Assembly (NCBI GenBank): GCA_030068075.1
Contig: CM057830.1
Location: 26,754,247-26,818,246, forward strand
Direction: 5' to 3'
DNA length: 64,000 nucleotides
Origin: Paguma larvata
Lineage: Eukaryota; Chordata; Mammalia; Carnivora; Viverridae
Shown here piece by piece: positions 1 to 12,085 of this stretch (positions are counted from its first letter, which is position 1; each line of letters begins with the position of its first letter). Position numbers and translations under genes: made by a program. The notes below the pieces were generated by a model, which was not told the DNA's origin, searched no databases, and saw nothing but the letters and a program-made list of their open reading frames with translations.

Positions 1-39
1 TTAATTTCAGACATACAATTTGAGGAAGATTCTTGGATC

Positions 40-170
40 TGATCAGCCCTGTTTCCTCAGGAAGATGGGACTGATACCACCTATGTTAAATGGGTTGTAG
101 TGATTAAATGAGCTAATATTTACAGACACGCAGAGCCTCTAAGAGGTGCTCTACATTATCTCCTACTTCT
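40..170 (+). repeat. MIR SINE fragment (degraded)
   Basis: The stretch keeps the MIR order: a 'tttcctca' motif, then 'gatgggactgatacc', then 'gattaaatgagctaatat', which match the 3' half of the mammalian-wide MIR consensus. It is strongly diverged with no visible TSD, as expected for its age. The call rests on recalled consensus. Confidence 0.45.
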
Positions 171-477
171 TTTTCCTTCAGCCTCTTCTTGAAAAAACAC
201 TGGAAAAAAATTGTACCTTTTCAAAGTTGGTGTAATTCTTCAAGTTACGTGCAAGAGTCTCAGAATGAAAGATCTAAGAAAGGCACAGCCTGGGTTGGAC
301 AGGGAAAGAACAGGGAGGGGGAAGAGATGAGAAAGTTTAGATGGATACCGAGAACATGTTTTTGTAGCTATTTTGACAAGGAGTAGATTATTTAACATGG
401 TCATTTTACACAGAGAGCTGGTATTTTCCACTTAACTTTTCTTCCATCACCTTTCCATACTTAATGTTTTGACTAAA

Positions 478-480
478 TTT

Positions 481-527
<47 letters not shown>

Positions 528-531
528 TTTT
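478..531. repeat. (TTTA)n microsatellite, about 13 units
   Basis: An uninterrupted TTTA tetranucleotide tract. It is bracketed by a 17-bp near-identical direct repeat at 467-483 and 528-544 (one mismatch). The tract may therefore have grown from the A-rich tail of a retrotransposed element on the minus strand; see findings. Confidence 0.95.
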
Positions 532-617
532 GAATAAATTTTTAAAATGCCAAATGGCATTTCTCAGATTGGGTTTTCCCCAGTTTCCTATTATTCCTGA
601 TATTTCTGATCACTGTT

Positions 618-663
618 GAAATGTGGTTGCAAAAAAAAAAAAAAAGAAAAGAAATGTGATTGC
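618..663 (+). repeat. Poly(A) tract between TSD-like repeats
   Basis: Fifteen A residues, one G and four more A (631-650) lie between gaaatgtggttgc (618-630) and gaaatgtgattgc (651-663), which match at 12 of 13 positions. No element body is present. The form fits an extremely 5'-truncated retroinsertion on the plus strand; a local tandem duplication is the alternative. Confidence 0.6.
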
Positions 664-2040
664 AGTAGCACTTAACTCAAATGGTGTAAATACTACAGGA
701 GCAGACAGACTTCCTTCACTAATGCTCTGTCCCCCAACTCTACCAAATGCAAGGAGCTCGAGAGATCATGAGAGTAAGGATGGCTTGACTGTGGTGATAC
801 CTTAACAAAAACCTTCTCTGCCAGAAGAGATACCTGTTTTATTACATGCTATCTCTATATTCTCGATGGAAACAGCCATTTCATAATGACAATACAGCTA
901 GATGAATCACTTCTGCAATTTTCTTAAAACAAATTTAAACCATTTCTTAATCCATCTCCTATTTTGTATTTATTGTTAAGTACCTGAAAATTAGCAAACA
1001 CAACATCTGATTAAACACAACAGTGACACCCAGAGCTCTTTCATTCTTTGAAGCCATCATTCGCAAAAGTTGGATTTCTTTGTCTTTCATGAGAAAAATA
1101 TAAAGAGGAAAGTCACGAAGTCCTCAAGCATCTATGCCAAGATGATCCAGTAAAAATGTCTCGTTCATCTGCGACTGAAGTTTTCCTGGTTTGCTGATAA
1201 GGGAAATTTGAAACAAGGCTAAGTGTGGACAGAGGTTCTTTAAAACTATCAAATGTCTAAGGTCATGGAGGATGTGGCAGCAATTAGTGTCTCTTTTACT
1301 TATTACTTAACACTGCAAACTTCTATAATATCATCAAGGAAGGTTGAACATAATAGTTACATAGCAGACACTGTACAAAATCAAAGATTTCCAAAATGTA
1401 AGACTGGTTACATTATTTTTGTGGTTTCAGAGACAATGTGCGTCTTACAGGGAGGAGACCAGGTAACAGAGTGTAATAAAACAGGGTCTATGTGTTTCTT
1501 CTCCTTATAGAATTTGTGTGAACATGAAGGTAGAATGTGGCAGAAGGAGAAAAACATGAGGGTAGAATAAGCATTATCATCAGAACCCCAACATCAACTC
1601 AAGACCAGATATGTCTGATTTAGGGAGAGGCATGAGTTACCTTACTAGTAGTATTACTTATTGAAACCAGGTAGTAAAATTCACTCTAGGTAAGGCCTTA
1701 AGAACTATACTCTTATTATTCCGTCTCAGGTTTGCAACAGCCTCCTTGAAGGAGCATTTGGGAACCCTGATAATCTTCCTCAGAAAGCGTTATGTGCTCC
1801 TCCAAACAGCACTGAACAGGTCTATTTGTTGATAAAGTTTTTTCTTCAAAAGAGGATACACCAAGCACAGTGATACTATGATCTTGTGAAAATTTTTTAT
1901 TGTAAATACAGCATCTTTCTTATTCTGTGTGGATATTACAAAATTATTATTTAAGTTTTTTCTTATTATATGAAAACTTTCATAAGATAACTTATAAATA
2001 TTATACCAAATCTTACCACATTGGGGACTAAGTGCTACTA
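664..2040. other. Unique sequence, no gene seen
   Basis: AT-rich non-coding sequence. The open frame at 1253-1510 (85 codons) has no recognisable domain and is of chance length. I see no repeat I can name. Confidence 0.5.
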
Positions 2041-2058
2041 TTGTGGAAATCTTTTCTT

Positions 2059-2482
2059 CTTTCTTTCTTTTTTCTTCCTTCCTTCCTTCCTTTATTACCA
2101 CCCCCCCTTCTTTCTTTGTTTTCTTAATTTACATTCGAGTTTTAGTTAGCATAAAGTCCAGTAATGATTTCAGGAATACAATCAAGTGATTCATCCTCTA
2201 TCTATAATACCCCATGCTCAAGCCAATAAGTGTCTTCCTTAATATCCTTCACCCTTTTAGCCCCTCCCCCACCCACAAGCCCTCCAGCAACCCTCAGTTT
2301 GTTCTCTATATTTAAAAGTCTCTTATGTTTTGTTCCCCTCCCTGTTTTTGTATTATTTTTGCTTCCCTTCCCTTATGTTCATCTGTTTTGTATCCTAAAT
2401 TCTGCATATGAGTGAGGTCATATGATATTTGCCTTTCTGTATCTAATTTCGGTTAGCTTAATACCCTCTAGTTCCATCAATG
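2059..2482 (-). mobile_element. L1 3' end, 5'-truncated, antisense
   Basis: Read on the minus strand this is the end of a carnivoran L1: the ORF2-3' UTR boundary motif (plus strand 'catatgagtgaggtcatatg', 'accctctagttccatcaatg'), the 3' UTR, and a pyrimidine-rich tail (plus strand 2059-2125) from its A-rich end. It is flanked by an 18-bp TSD with two mismatches, ttgtggaaatcttttctt (2041-2058) and ttgtagaaaacttttctt (2483-2500). Only the last ~420 bp inserted, so it was dead on arrival. Confidence 0.85.
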
Positions 2483-2649
2483 TTGTAGAAAACTTTTCTT
2501 TTATATTAATTTCTCAACACAGATATTTTTAAAGAGTAAATATATTGGCTATACTGGAAATATTTTCAGATAGGTATTATATGACCAATATTTATTCATC
2601 TCACTAAATATTCTTGAAAACATGTTAACTGCATAATGTTCAATCACAA

Positions 2650-3085
2650 CGATATACTGAGAGTTGTTTAAATGATACCTTATTTGCCAATAATTCACTC
2701 GTTGGTTGTTTCCTTTTTTTCCTATTAAAAATAACACGGCAAAGAACAACCTTGTCCGTATTATTTAATCATGTTCTTAGGGAAGAGTCTCAGAAGACAA
2801 ATTGCTGGGTCAAAAGATCAAATATGCTCTTTATGCATATTGGCAAACTGCTTTCAAAAACCATTAGACTGATTTATAATCCCACCAACAAGAAAGGTCA
2901 TGTCCACCTCACGGACTCCCCCGCTTTATTGACCATTGCCAATTTGAGAGGCGAAACAAAACCAAAAAAAAAACACCTACTTGCTCTAGTTCTTCTACTA
3001 ATTGTTTGAACATATGTTCATATTTATTAGGCACTTATGTTTCTTTTTTTGGTGATCTGTTTGTTTTTTTCAGTTTTTCTATAAT
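2650..3085 (-). mobile_element. Ancient L1M fragment, antisense
   Basis: The plus strand shows the antisense signature of old mammalian L1 3' regions: 'aattgctgggtcaaaagatc', then 'ggcaaactgctttcaaaaac', then 'taatcccaccaaca'. Divergence is high and the limits are approximate. It is older than the L1 at 2059-2482. Confidence 0.6.
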
Positions 3086-3089
3086 GGTA

Positions 3090-3571
3090 TTAATGTACAT
3101 TTTTATGTTTACATCGTGGGGTAAGTAAAACAAGTCAAAATAATGCAAAGCCAAAATGAATTTCAAGTAAAAATCGTGTCTTTAACAACTTGCAAGATTA
3201 AAATGATAAAATAATGCCAGCTTTCAAACAGAACATCTGGTTTAGCACTGTCTTCTGGGTAATCCGAATATGGGATAAGAAGAATTACAAAGGGATTATG
3301 TAGATAACTAATATGCTTTTGGAGTATCTGGATATTTATCATTTTGAATTGATTTGATGTCCTTTGTTCCCTCTCTTTTCAATGCATTTTAAACTGTGTT
3401 AACCACTTTTCTGTTAAATCAGTGAATTCTTCTTTATTTATTATAAATGCTAATAATGCCTTTTGAACTTATACATAAATTTTAATATAACATAATCCAA
3501 AACATAACAAAATATTTTATATCAGATTTATAAACGGCACCAAAGATTGTAAAATCTTCCCTCCATCAATT
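3090..3571. other. AT-rich unique sequence
   Basis: Very AT-rich, with no gene or nameable repeat before the TSD of the next SINE. Confidence 0.5.
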
Positions 3572-3610
3572 AAAAATCTCTATGTCATATAAACTTAAAA
3601 AAAGTTGGGG

Positions 3611-3808
3611 GGGGTCACCTGGGTGGCTCAATCAGCTAAGCGTCTGACTCTTGGTTTCAGATCAGGTTGTGATCCCGCGGTTTTGAGATCGAGCCCCATG
3701 TCCGCCTCTGCGCTGACAGCACAGAGCCTGCTTGGGATTCTTTCTCTCTCCGCCCCTCCCGTGCTCTCACACATTCTCTCGATCCAAATAACTAAACTTA
3801 AAAAAATA
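3611..3808 (+). mobile_element. CAN-SINE (tRNA-Lys type)
   Basis: tRNA-derived head (cacctgggtggctca), a B-box-like 'gatcgagcccc', a CT-rich segment and an A-rich end. A 15-bp near-identical repeat, aaaaatctctatgtc (3572-3586) and aaaaatctatatgtc (3809-3823), is a probable TSD. About 24 bp lie between its left copy and the SINE head, so the exact left limit is uncertain. Confidence 0.9.
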
Positions 3809-3839
3809 AAAAATCTATATGTCTTTTAAGAGAAAAAAA

Positions 3840-5005
3840 CAACGCAAGATCAGAAGTTCATTTGCACACTTTTCTAAGTTCCTACAAGTCTGTGCTCCAA
3901 AATGTGCTCTTTTCATGGAATCTTATGCTATCATCCTCCTAAGTGACATTTTGGAGCATTAGTTTCTCTCCCAGGGTGAAGAGGATAAAATATTGGCAAT
4001 AATTTTTTAAAAAATACCGTATTCGCTATCTCTGGGGGATAAACATCTCCTGCTTGAATATCTGTGCACAGACACAAATCGCAGAAGTCGGTGCCGAAAC
4101 ACAGCTTCTGTGGACTTGAAAAATATAAAAGGCAGTTTAGTCAGGAAAAGAGAGAGAGAGTAGCTCTTTTTGGACTACAATACAAACACATTTTCTAAGA
4201 ATGAGGCCCTGGGGATCATAATCAACTAGCCTGTGCTACGTACAATGGATAGGTACTTCTGACTGGCACTCTTTAACTATGAAGCATGTCACGGAATTGG
4301 GATGAGAAAGCTAAAGAAGGCCATAGAGACAAATATCGAGCTTAACCTTTCTCCCCATGCAGAAATCTCCTTTACCAGAGTTGCGATGACTGGTGACTCA
4401 ACTCCTGCTTGAACACTTAACATGCTAAGAAACCCTTGCTTTATACTCCATGTTCTCCATTCATTTAGACAGTTTTTTCGGGGCATTTACTTTCTGAGGT
4501 CTGAGGGCACATGAACGAAAAAGATATGTTTTGTTTGTTTGTTTGTTTGTTTTTTGGCCTCGCGGGACCTCTAGTTCCTAACAGGAGAGAGATATAGAAA
4601 TTATTTAATATGCTGCATGGTCACGATTTATCTCAACATTTGAAGTTTGCCCTAAAAGAGGGAGTAGCTAAGTAGGTCTGCTATTTGCAGGAAGTTTTAG
4701 AGAGGCAGTCACATTTGACTGAGAATGATATTGGGGATTCCCAAAGAGAGAATGCTGGAGGCGGGGCCGTGCCAAGTGTGGGAGACATACAGGTGGGATG
4801 GAAAATGGCACAGGTATTTGAAAAGTCCAGGAATGTTCAGGTGGAAGGTGAGAGATTCCATACGCTCGATCAAAGGAATAGGAGTGTAATGTTGGGAAAT
4901 GAGGCCAGAGAAGCAAGGAGGAGCAAGTGATGACAAGTCCTGAAAAGCTATAAAGCATGGGGATCCAGACTCCTTCTCTATGATTCCGAGGGCAGAAGCG
5001 GTCAA
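3840..5005. other. Unique sequence with short (AG)n and (TTTG)n tracts
   Basis: Non-coding sequence with a short AG run near 4150 and a TTTG run at about 4525-4552. The minus-strand frame at 4668-5105 (145 codons), the longest in the window, overlaps the adjoining MIR and shows no domain, so I do not call it a gene. Confidence 0.5.
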
Positions 5006-5007
5006 GA

Positions 5008-5228
5008 GTAGGTATTAAGCGCACAGTGGCCAATGTCAGACTGCCGAAATCTGAATGTGCCGCTGAGTAGCTAGTTACTTTGGACAAGTCGCTTATCCTT
5101 TCCATGCCTCGGTTAACTGAAAAATTGGGATACTACTACTACTTAGTTCACTGGATTATTATGGAAATCATTTGATGTAATTTTTGTGAAGTGCCTGAGA
5201 TAGTATCTTTTCAATAACAGCACCCATT
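5008..5228 (+). repeat. MIR SINE
   Basis: Nearly full-length diverged MIR. In order: 'gccgctgagtagctagttac' (core), 'ttggacaagtcgcttatcc', 'atgcctcggtta', 'aattgggatactactac', and the LINE-like end 'gtgcctgagatagtatc'. The gene-like minus-strand frame here is a by-product. Confidence 0.75.
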
Positions 5229-5229
5229 A

Positions 5230-7714
5230 AATAAAAGTCAAGTGCAGATTGGAGCAGACAGATTCTAGATGGTGAATCCTGAAATGCAGCAGTGCCAAAA
5301 ATGACAGAGGAGGGCAGACGTGTTATATAGTAGACAGTTCCTTCTTACGGCCAAACTATCTCTCTTCCCCTTCATGCAAAGAATCCAAGTTCCACTTGTG
5401 GGTCCTCGTTCTGCCTTTCACTTAAGAGACACTTACATGTAATAAAAAATTCAGATGTTATAATGTCTTGTAGATTATACCTTTTTTTTTTTTAATTTTG
5501 AGAAAAATGTTCCAGGATGAAAGAGTTTGACATTTAACTCATGGGTAGTCTTCACCAAGAGAACAAGATGAGAAATACTATTGAATCCTTATGGTTCAAA
5601 CACACAGCAGGCAGCACAGAGAACAGAGGCTCTAGCAGCAGGGCAGAAAGAGTCAGAGGTAGAAATTCAAGAAAGACAAGAACAAAAATCTTTTACAGTT
5701 TAAGAATCTCATTTACTTCAAAGTTCTTTCTCTGACATCCTTTAGAAACTCTAATGTTCTGGACAGACACCCAATTTTTAAGTATAATTGTAAAAATGCA
5801 GGACACAAATGAAACACAGGTCCAAATACCATCCATAACAAAATAACATTTGGCTATTGTCCTACCGGAAAACAAATGGATACAGCGTATGTTGAAGTAG
5901 TCCTGTCTCTGATACCTCCACCCAGACACATTTGATGTATCCTATAATTTACTGCGAATGTGCCATTAACTGTCAGCTACTTATGACAGTTAGTCAACCA
6001 TTATTTCTGGAATGTTATGCCAGACATTGTTCTAAAGGCTACCAGTTTACCAGTCTCAGCAGCACAATGCTCCCCTATACTGCCTTCCCACCCCGCCTGG
6101 TGCTCCTCCCCCAATTCCTTCCCTAGATCCTGCGCAACCATAGAGTTTTCCAAGCATCACAAGGATATACATCTTTTGGTATTTGAAAATGTGTTGAGAG
6201 TTTAAGAGACAAAATTCCTCTAGGAGTCAGTTATGAAGACTTCTATTTTTAAGAAAATACTGGCTTTAAAGGAAAAACGCCAATCAAACTCTAGTATTCT
6301 GAGGCAAATAGAGTCCCTGCTTCTAAAATCCTCTAAAAAAATTTCAACAAAGTGCCCCTTAAAGGTATAGCCTAGTACATATTTCAGGAGAATTCACAAT
6401 GATCTATTTACAGAACTAGATATTCAAGGCTCTTACTAACTGTGCGTCTTCAACAGTTCCAATTTGGAAATCCTTTACTTGCTATTTTTTTCATTATTGC
6501 CTTTCTATAAATGGTGAGCAAGCATACTTATAGAAATTAGTCATGACCAGGGCATGAAAGTCTCTGTTGTTCCTTAGAACTGGGGGGATGTTCATGATAT
6601 GTTCATTTTGGAAATTCTAATACTTGATTAGATGCTACGAGACTATTACATGTAGTTTAGTGTCACAGCAGGGGCATCGATACAATCTATTTGTAAGGAG
6701 GTCATCGGCCACCGAGGATTAATATTAGCTTAAAAGACTTGAAACATCTTTGATATAAACAAACACGTGAAATCACACAGTCAGTAAACATTTTATAGAC
6801 AACTCTAATGACATTCATTTGGCCTTCGGAGGAGATGCATTTGGGGCATTTTTCATTTTATAAAGGAGAACTGAATCCAAACATTGTTCATGAGGGAACA
6901 CTAAAGCTCTAAAAGTACATAAGAGAGCCAAGGCAGACTTTTTAATATTTATATGTTCTTTTAGGGAAATTGTTCTGGTTCTTGCAGATGATTAATAATA
7001 CCTGCTGCATTTGCATAATTCATAGCTTTAAATAATTAACAGGATTATAATTATATTCATAATTCTTTATCAATTGAAGTTAATAACTTTGGTCTGCTGT
7101 AATGTGCTATGTTATTGAACTAAAATCTGTACTTCAAAACAATGATTCTGGTTATTATTAGCAACACACATTACATACCTAAACCTTTCTTTATATACCT
7201 CAGTCAATGATAAATGAGTATATAGTTTAAATCCCTCAGTGTTCAATGGCAAGATAAAGGCATTTTAACATCTGGAAATGTGTCTATCTTAAAGTAAAAT
7301 ATAAACATCGGCATCTATCTAGATCTGTCTGTAAATATATGGAAACAAAGGTATAAAATATATATTCATTTTCTGGCAAAGAGATCATATAATCCTTATT
7401 TTGGTATAAGTGATAGGTAAAAAAAAAAACAGCCTATTTTTATTTAAAAATAATAAGGATATACAAAATCCAACAGTTTGTATACAATCTACCAGTAGTT
7501 GGGTCACTCAATGACCTTTTGTTAATGGAATGATAAAATTATTATTCTAAAAATCTAAATAATATAGAAATAGAAAGCCTTCAATTTCTATCACCCATGT
7601 CTCCTTCCGCCAACAATGAAGTCTAGAAGTTTTTAGTGTGATGTTTTCTTTTATTCATTCATTAGCTATAAATGGCCTTATCCATGACTGGAATTCAAAA
7701 GCAAAATGTGTATT
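5230..7714. other. Long unique AT-rich block; possible conserved segment at 6955-7125
   Basis: No gene seen. A small remnant of the ancient repeat annotated at 43198 may lie near 5985-6040 ('gccagacattgttctaaagg'). The 6955-7125 part holds several TAAT/ATTA homeodomain cores and an exact POU octamer ATTTGCAT at 7009-7016, followed directly by AATTCAT. That makes it a candidate regulatory element, by inference only. Confidence 0.4.
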
Positions 7715-7727
7715 AAATTTAGAATAT

Positions 7728-7840
7728 GGAGAGATGCCTGGCTGGCTCAGTCATGAAATTGTGCAACTTTGGGTCTCGAGTTTGTGAGCCGGAGTCCAAC
7801 ACTGGGTGCAGAGAGTACTTAAAAATAAAATGTTTAAAAA
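7728..7840 (+). mobile_element. Short CAN-SINE variant
   Basis: tRNA-like head (gcctggctggctcagtca), B-box region, 'actgggtgcagagagtac', then an A-rich end with no CT-rich segment, which defines the short class. It is flanked by an exact 12-bp TSD aaatttagaata (7715-7726 and 7841-7852). Confidence 0.88.
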
Positions 7841-7852
7841 AAATTTAGAATA

Positions 7853-8865
7853 GTTAACGAAAAGTAATGTGTTCTCCCTGGGGAAACCAAGCTGAAACTC
7901 AAGCATCTTTGTGTACATCAAAAGGTGTAGGAATCACAGTAACAACAAAAACCTTCCACATAATTCCAGTCTCCCTTCAAATAGCTTATGATGTATCCTA
8001 GATTACTCTTTAAAGCAGTATTATTAAAAAGATATTTTCATAAGAAAAATACTTTACTCTGTGTAAACTGTATTTAAAAATGCATGGTGCCTACTTTAGC
8101 TACCTCATGGTTTTATAGTATTTCTGTTGAAGTGACTTTATAAATACAAAAGTCTTAATTGCTTATTACAGATCATTAAATATTTTATATCAGTGTATTA
8201 CATTAAAAATGTGACCTTCCGTAATCACAGGAGTCCAGTAGATTGCAGATAATCTAAGCCAAATTACCAACCATTATTATGTTCTGAAAGAACACATAAA
8301 GTCTAAAATAACACTGAATCAGTGATTAAATAAATATTTTTCTCCTTCCCAGAGAAGCTCAGTACTTAAAAAATGGATTACAATACAGAGAATATCACCT
8401 AAATTATTCATTTTAATTAAGTCATTTCCTGATTTTTCTCTTAGCAGACACAGTGAATTAAGAAATTATCTATAGAAGCTGGATCCTAAGTATGCTGTAA
8501 TTCTGAAAAATGGATTATTCCATTCTCTGCCTCCAAACTGGTAAACCACACAAAGTCAAGTCTAAAATGAAGATCTTAAATCTAGGTTTATTATTTTAAT
8601 TTAGTTGATAGTGTCATTCAAAGGCCTTAAGACTTTCTAAAAACATTCTAATAGATTTACTGCTATAATATTGACAGTATCTGGCATGCTGTTTGGAGAG
8701 AATGACAGCAAGGAGAGGGACTTTCAGGTGGCTTCGTGTGTGTAAAAAATAAAGCAGAAGTGATTTTGAAGAGCGACACACAGGAGAGTGAAAGGAACTT
8801 TGTTGCTCAAAATGATTCAAAGATCACAAAAGCTTTGTGTCCCGCCAATACAAACATTTGTAGTT
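7853..8865. other. AT-rich unique sequence
   Basis: No gene, RNA gene or nameable repeat recognised. Confidence 0.45.
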
Positions 8866-8867
8866 TT

Positions 8868-9008
8868 ATAAGTATACATATATAAAGTTTTACATATACA
8901 CATATGCAACATGCGAATATACATATACTTAGTATTTTTATGTGCACATATATACATATAAGCACATATTTTCACACATACACATACTAGACACACACAC
9001 ACGCACAC
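8868..9008. repeat. Degenerate (TA/CA)n low-complexity tract
   Basis: Imperfect alternating TA, CA and CATA units ending in a short (CA)n, followed by a GA-rich run (9010-9035). The overlapping open frames, rich in Cys-Val and His-Thr-Tyr, are translations of this tract. Confidence 0.85.
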
Positions 9009-9039
9009 TGAGAGGGAGAAAGAGAGAGCATGAGCGAGA

Positions 9040-11445
9040 GTGCATGCACAAGCAAACTTGCTTACTTTGTTTCTCCATGGTTATTCCTGCGAAAGTTGCA
9101 GTCAAAGTAATCAAGTACAGTCATCTACAATGAGATGCTGGTCTATTGGAGAAACGCTTGGAAATAATATATGTTAATTAAGTAAAATTCTACCAATCTA
9201 GCAAACGGAATGACGCAGGTCTATTCAACCAAATACTGAATTGAACTGATATATGAATATCTGAGTCAGAATTTTTTTCTTTTTTTTTACCTATTTTGCG
9301 TGTGTGTGTTCACAATTTTCTGAATGGTAGAGGGCATTTCTTCAAAGCAATTTTTGGAAAGAGACAGAAGGTTCTGCAATTTATCAATGCTACTAGGTAC
9401 TGGGCCCCCACTCCTATACAGAGGGCTCTGTTTCAGACAGGGGCATTGAAAAGACATAGATGTAAAAAGACAAATACAAAACAAGAGACATTTTCCATGT
9501 ATGAAGCCAAATGCTGCAGGGAGTCAGAGGTTAGGGATTTTATCATTTTTGTAGCGAGCATAATAAAAAGAGAAGAGGTGGTAAGAATCAGATGCAAAAC
9601 AGATGGCTAAGAAAAATCCTCAATAGGCAAAGTGAAGAAAAACCATTTAAGAGGAGAAATAAGATGATTAGAAACTGAGAGGAAAAAAAAATGTTTTCCA
9701 TTAAAACAAAATAAAAGCATTTATTCATCCTAGAACCTGTGTGACATTCATTGAAGCAACAGAATTGTACCATTTCAGCTTCCTGACACAATGAAATAAA
9801 AAAATAAAAGAATAAATAATTTATAGCTGGGGACTTAACTAGCGCATAACTTCACTGATTTCTTGCAAACCCCTAAATAGCTAGCTAATGAACCGGAGAA
9901 ATTTGAATGTCACTGTGGATTTTCAGCACTGTTCTAAGTGTAAACCCTACGTAGTACAAGCGGCTTGGGAAGAAGGATGACCACCAAATAGAATCATTCT
10001 TGTTCACAGTAGTTACTCTATAAAGTGCAGACTTCTAATTAGCTGACACTGGACTTGAGCACCTATCCTAAGGGAAATACAGCAGTAGGTTCCTGCAAGC
10101 CTCCGGTCACGACATTTTTGTGAGTCAATCAATACAGATTCTTGTTTTACGTGTACTTCTGTTTACAAGCCCTTTATTTAATAAATAGTTGATTCATTAA
10201 CACTGAATGCACAGCCAGCAGCATAACCTCATGCCTGAACAAAGCTTGTCTAACAGACACATATCCTCTATAAGCGACCTCGTAGCCTTGACGAACTTAG
10301 GAAGAGGAGACAGCAGTTCACCAGCACACGTGGAGGCCATTTTGAAAGCAAAATTAATGACAGAAGCACAAAAATGTGACAAAGATGGCACTAAATAGAC
10401 CGTGAAAAGGACACATACGAGAGCTGAAACAAGAAGGGCAAGTGTCACTTTGACCTTCATTTGAGAGTATACATGTCAGGTGACTCCAATGTTATGATAC
10501 TATGTTCTTATCTGTGAATGATGGTGTAGGTGCCAAGAGTATTGATACGGAGTTTATAAAGAAAGTTTAGCAAGTCATAAAACTCACAAATGTGGACTCC
10601 ATGAATAATGAGATTATCTGTGTAAGCATTCAGTGTACTGGTTGACTAGACCCTTTTTGTGAAACACTATACTGTTTCTAGTTGCAAATGGTTAATACTA
10701 TTCTTTCCTTTCCGTTATGTTGTTTGTGCAGAAAACTAAATTATAGACCTATGTATGTTGTTTTCTTTCTCTAATTACCCTTTTGCATGATCTGAGCAGA
10801 GAGTAACTGCTGGGCCAAATTGTATACTAAGCCTTTAATATTCAGGTTTTATCAAGCACCATGGTTAAGAAATACTGTTAGTTATGTCGTACTGAAATTT
10901 TAGGCAAAGGATTTAAAAACTGTTCAACCTACCAAGTAACTAGAATTGGAAAAACGCTCAAGATAATCTCAAAAGCTGTGTTACCGAATGAAGAACTAGA
11001 TTATTAATTCAGTCACATACAGAACTACTTAAAACTTCAGTGTCTTCTTGCTAAGCAGAGTAGATGTAAAAAATGCAAAAGAATGTAATAAGTGCAGCAA
11101 ATACAAAGCAGGATTTCTGGAACGTGGAGCTTGCAAATGGACTGTAGGTGCAATTTACTTTGAAGTAGGTATAAAAGCCAAATTTTAATAGCAACTGTCA
11201 ACTTGTATACTAAAACCTGTTCATCAAAGAAATGAAAAACCTAGATATCCATCTGCCTTGATGATGTTTACCACGAATTTCATAATCCCAAGTCAAATCC
11301 AATGTATTGGATTTGTATTGGATTTGTAAGTTGTCACTGGAAGAACATAGATCTGAATGTGGTACGTTTTATATGTGTGTGCATGGAAGCATGTGCACTG
11401 GTGTGTCTCTGTGTGTGTTTGTTGGCTTGAGGGGAAGATGTGCAA
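9040..11445. other. Unique sequence, no gene called
   Basis: The segment 10200-10460 has a minus-strand 87-codon frame beginning with a hydrophobic stretch. It may instead be part of a degraded repeat, since the ending 'gggcaagtgtcactttgacc' looks familiar, but I cannot assign it. No exon signals were followed up here. Confidence 0.35.
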
Positions 11446-11450
11446 GTAGT

Positions 11451-11630
11451 GAGGTGCCTGAGTGGCTCAGGTGGTTAAGTGTCCAACGTTGCCTCAAATC
11501 ATTATCTTACAGTTCGTGGGTTCAAGCCCCACACAGGGCTCTCCACTAACATGGCACAGCCTGCTTCAGATGCTCTCTCTGCCCCTCCCCCGTTCATGGG
11601 CTCTCTCGAAAATAAACAAACATTTAAAAC
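11451..11630 (+). mobile_element. CAN-SINE
   Basis: Head 'gtgcctgagtggctcagg', intact B-box-like 'gggttcaagcccc', CT-rich part and an 'aaaataaacaaacattt' end. No convincing TSD was found; a weak match surrounds 11430 and 11632. Confidence 0.88.
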
Positions 11631-11774
11631 AAGGCATGCAATGTATATATTTTCACATATATGTTTATATTCTATTGCATTATTTCCCTATTGCTTATAG
11701 AACAAACTGTTATGAATTGAATAGCTTTCCTATAGTTCTAGAGATCAGAAATTGGACACTGGGCTAAAATCAGA

Positions 11775-12085
11775 GTGTCGCTAAGGCTGTGTTCACTCTG
11801 GAGGCTATAGAAGGGAATTCCTTTCCTCGCCTTTTTCATCTTCTAGAAGCTGCCCGCATTCCTTTGGTTTATGACTTGTTTCCTCCATCTTGAAAGCCAC
11901 CAGCATAGCATCCTCTAATGTCCATGCCACATCACTCTGATGCTCTGTTCTTCCTTCTCTCACTCTTTAAGGAATCTTGGTGATTTTACTGAACCCATCC
12001 AGAAAATCCAGGATAATCTCTCCATTTCAAGATCTTTAACTCAATCACATCTGCAAAGTCCCCTTTGCAACTATGTAGTAAAAAA
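11775..12085 (-). mobile_element. ERVL-MaLR (MLT1/MST-like) LTR fragment, antisense
   Basis: The plus strand follows the antisense MaLR LTR order: a 'ctggaggctatagaag' block, then 'atgccacatcactctgatgc', then 'aggataatctctccatttc' and 'aatcacatctgcaaagtccc'. It is a non-coding remnant of an ancient endogenous retroviral LTR. Family assignment is from memory. Confidence 0.55.

Noticed and set aside
4668..5105. 145-codon minus-strand open frame, the longest in the window
   Set aside because: Overlaps a MIR, has no domain, signal or splice context. With about 6-7% stop codons per codon at this base composition, roughly one frame this long is expected by chance in 64 kb over six frames (hand estimate).
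8817..9008. Cys/Val-rich minus-strand frame
   Set aside because: A translation of the CA/TA microsatellite.
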